Assembly: GCF_002419965.1 (NCBI RefSeq) | Contig: NZ_DIHC01000043.1 | Coordinates: 62,001-126,000, forward strand | Source: Pseudomonas sp. UBA5706 | GTDB taxonomy: Bacteria; Pseudomonadota; Gammaproteobacteria; Pseudomonadales; Pseudomonadaceae | Direction: 5' to 3' | Length of the DNA stretch: 64,000 nucleotides | Shown here: one piece after another, positions 63,160-64,000 of the stretch | Numbering within the stretch: position 1 is the stretch's first letter | Layout of the letters: each line of letters starts with the position of its first letter | Position numbers and translations under genes: made by a program | Notes under the pieces: model-generated | Databases searched by the model: none | What the model was told of the DNA's origin: nothing | What the model saw: only the letters and a program-made list of their open reading frames with translations

Positions 63160-64000
63160 ATGCAGCAACTCAATCCTTCCGAAATAAGTGAAATCATCAA
63201 GGGCCGCATCGACAAGCTCGATGTAGCCTCCCAAGCCCGCAACGAAGGCACTGTCGTCAGCGTGTCTGACGGTATCGTGCGGATTCACGGTCTGGCCGAC
63301 GCTATGTACGGCGAAATGATCGAGTTCCCGGGCGGCGTCTACGGTATGGCACTGAACCTGGAGCAAGACTCCGTAGGTGCGGTGGTACTGGGCGCATACA
63401 CATCGCTGGCCGAAGGCATGAGTGCCAAGTGCACCGGCCGCATCCTGGAGGTTCCTGTTGGTAGGGAACTGCTGGGTCGCGTTGTCGACGCACTGGGTAA
63501 TCCGGTCGACGGCAAAGGCCCCCTGAACAACACCGAGACCGATGCGGTCGAGAAGGTTGCTCCGGGCGTTATCTGGCGTAAGTCGGTAGACCAGCCTGTA
63601 CAGACTGGCTATAAGGCGGTCGATGCCATGATCCCAGTCGGCCGTGGTCAGCGCGAGCTGATCATTGGCGACCGTCAGATCGGTAAGACCGCTCTGGCTA
63701 TCGACGCGATCATCAACCAGAAAGACAGCGGCATTTTCTGCGTGTACGTAGCCATTGGTCAGAAGCAATCGACCATCGCCAACGTTGTTCGCAAGCTGGA
63801 AGAAAACGGCGCCCTGGCCAACACCATCATCGTGGCTGCCAGTGCTTCCGAATCTCCTGCGCTGCAGTTCCTGGCTCCGTATGCCGGTTGCACCATGGGC
63901 GAATACTTCCGCGACCGTGGTGAAGACGCGCTGATCGTCTATGACGATCTGTCCAAGCAGGCTGTGGCTTATCGCCAGATCTCCCTGCTGCTGCGTCGTC
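63160..64000 (+). CDS. atpA: ATP synthase F1 subunit alpha (3' end outside window)
   Basis: The first 280 codons of the alpha subunit, starting MQQLNPSEISEIIKGRIDKL. The P-loop GDRQIGKT is at 170-177 and the N-terminal beta-barrel (EGTVVSVSDGIVRIHGL) is intact. It runs off the right edge; atpG, atpD and atpC should follow. Confidence 0.97.
   Translation, partial: MQQLNPSEISEIIKGRIDKLDVASQARNEGTVVSVSDGIVRIHGLADAMYGEMIEFPGGVYGMALNLEQDSVGAVVLGAYTSLAEGMSAKCTGRILEVPVGRELLGRVVDALGNPVDGKGPLNNTETDAVEKVAPGVIWRKSVDQPVQTGYKAVDAMIPVGRGQRELIIGDRQIGKTALAIDAIINQKDSGIFCVYVAIGQKQSTIANVVRKLEENGALANTIIVAASASESPALQFLAPYAGCTMGEYFRDRGEDALIVYDDLSKQAVAYRQISLLLRR

Overview
The window is a piece of a Pseudomonas chromosome (gamma-proteobacterium, P. 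fluorescens/P. syringae-like rather than P. aeruginosa-like in its accessory content) centred on the replication origin. The basis is the gene order atp operon - parB - parA - rsmG - mnmG - mnmE - yidC - yidD - rnpA - rpmH - oriC - dnaA - dnaN - recF - gyrB. This continues into plsC, gmhB, glyS, glyQ, tag, lpxL-type acyltransferase, trkA, rsmB, fmt, def, a LysM protein, dprA, tsaC, qor, hemF and aroE, then trpAB/trpI: the standard origin neighbourhood of this genus. GC is high throughout, except for the two origin-type intergenic regions and an islet at about 16.6-17.9 kb.

Layout. 1-1.4 kb: SulP transporter fragment and beta-carbonic anhydrase (inorganic carbon). 1.7-9.1 kb: a radical SAM gene with an in-frame stop, a secreted tyrosine phosphatase, YheV-like zinc ribbon plus oligopeptidase A, a gamma-carbonic anhydrase-like protein, a HAD phosphatase and two lipoproteins. 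9.3-12.7 kb: small stress and housekeeping genes (two DUF1161 proteins, OsmC, a luciferase-like monooxygenase, dodecin, a DUF883 protein). 12.7-15.8 kb: trpI divergent from trpBA. 15.9-17.9 kb: an RcnB-like protein and an AT-rich islet with a probably broken unknown gene. 17.9-21.4 kb: choline-sulfate locus (LysR regulator, choline-sulfatase, choline-binding protein). 21.5-26.9 kb: aroE, hemF, qor, a tandemly duplicated intergenic segment, tsaC and dprA. 27-39 kb: LysM protein, def, fmt, rsmB, trkA, TPR protein, lauroyltransferase, tag, glyQS, gmhB, plsC. 39.2-44.5 kb: accessory block (MFS transporter, GH63-like glycosidase, membrane acyltransferase). 44.7-51 kb: gyrB-recF-dnaN-dnaA. 51-55.5 kb: oriC, rpmH-rnpA-yidD-yidC, mnmE. 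55.5-60.2 kb: a second origin-like spacer, mnmG-rsmG-parA-parB. 60.3-64 kb: atpIBEFHA, cut at the right edge.

How it fits together. DnaA, the beta clamp, RecF and gyrase sit on one side of oriC and ParA/ParB on the other. Three copies of a 14-16 bp parS palindrome lie in the gyrB-recF stretch, so the segregation partners and their centromere-like sites flank the origin. The ribosomal protein, RNase P, membrane insertase and tRNA-modification genes run away from oriC.

Most notable points: (1) the dnaA-rpmH and mnmE-mnmG spacers match each other without gaps, every shared landmark lying 4,497 bp apart; (2) a roughly 400 bp tandem duplication between qor and tsaC carries the 3' ends of both genes and an expanding octamer array; (3) a nonsense codon directly after the Fe-S motif of the radical SAM gene; (4) an AT-rich islet gene that looks frameshifted. 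I found no CRISPR array, prophage, transposase, rRNA or tRNA, and nothing I would call a wholly new system.
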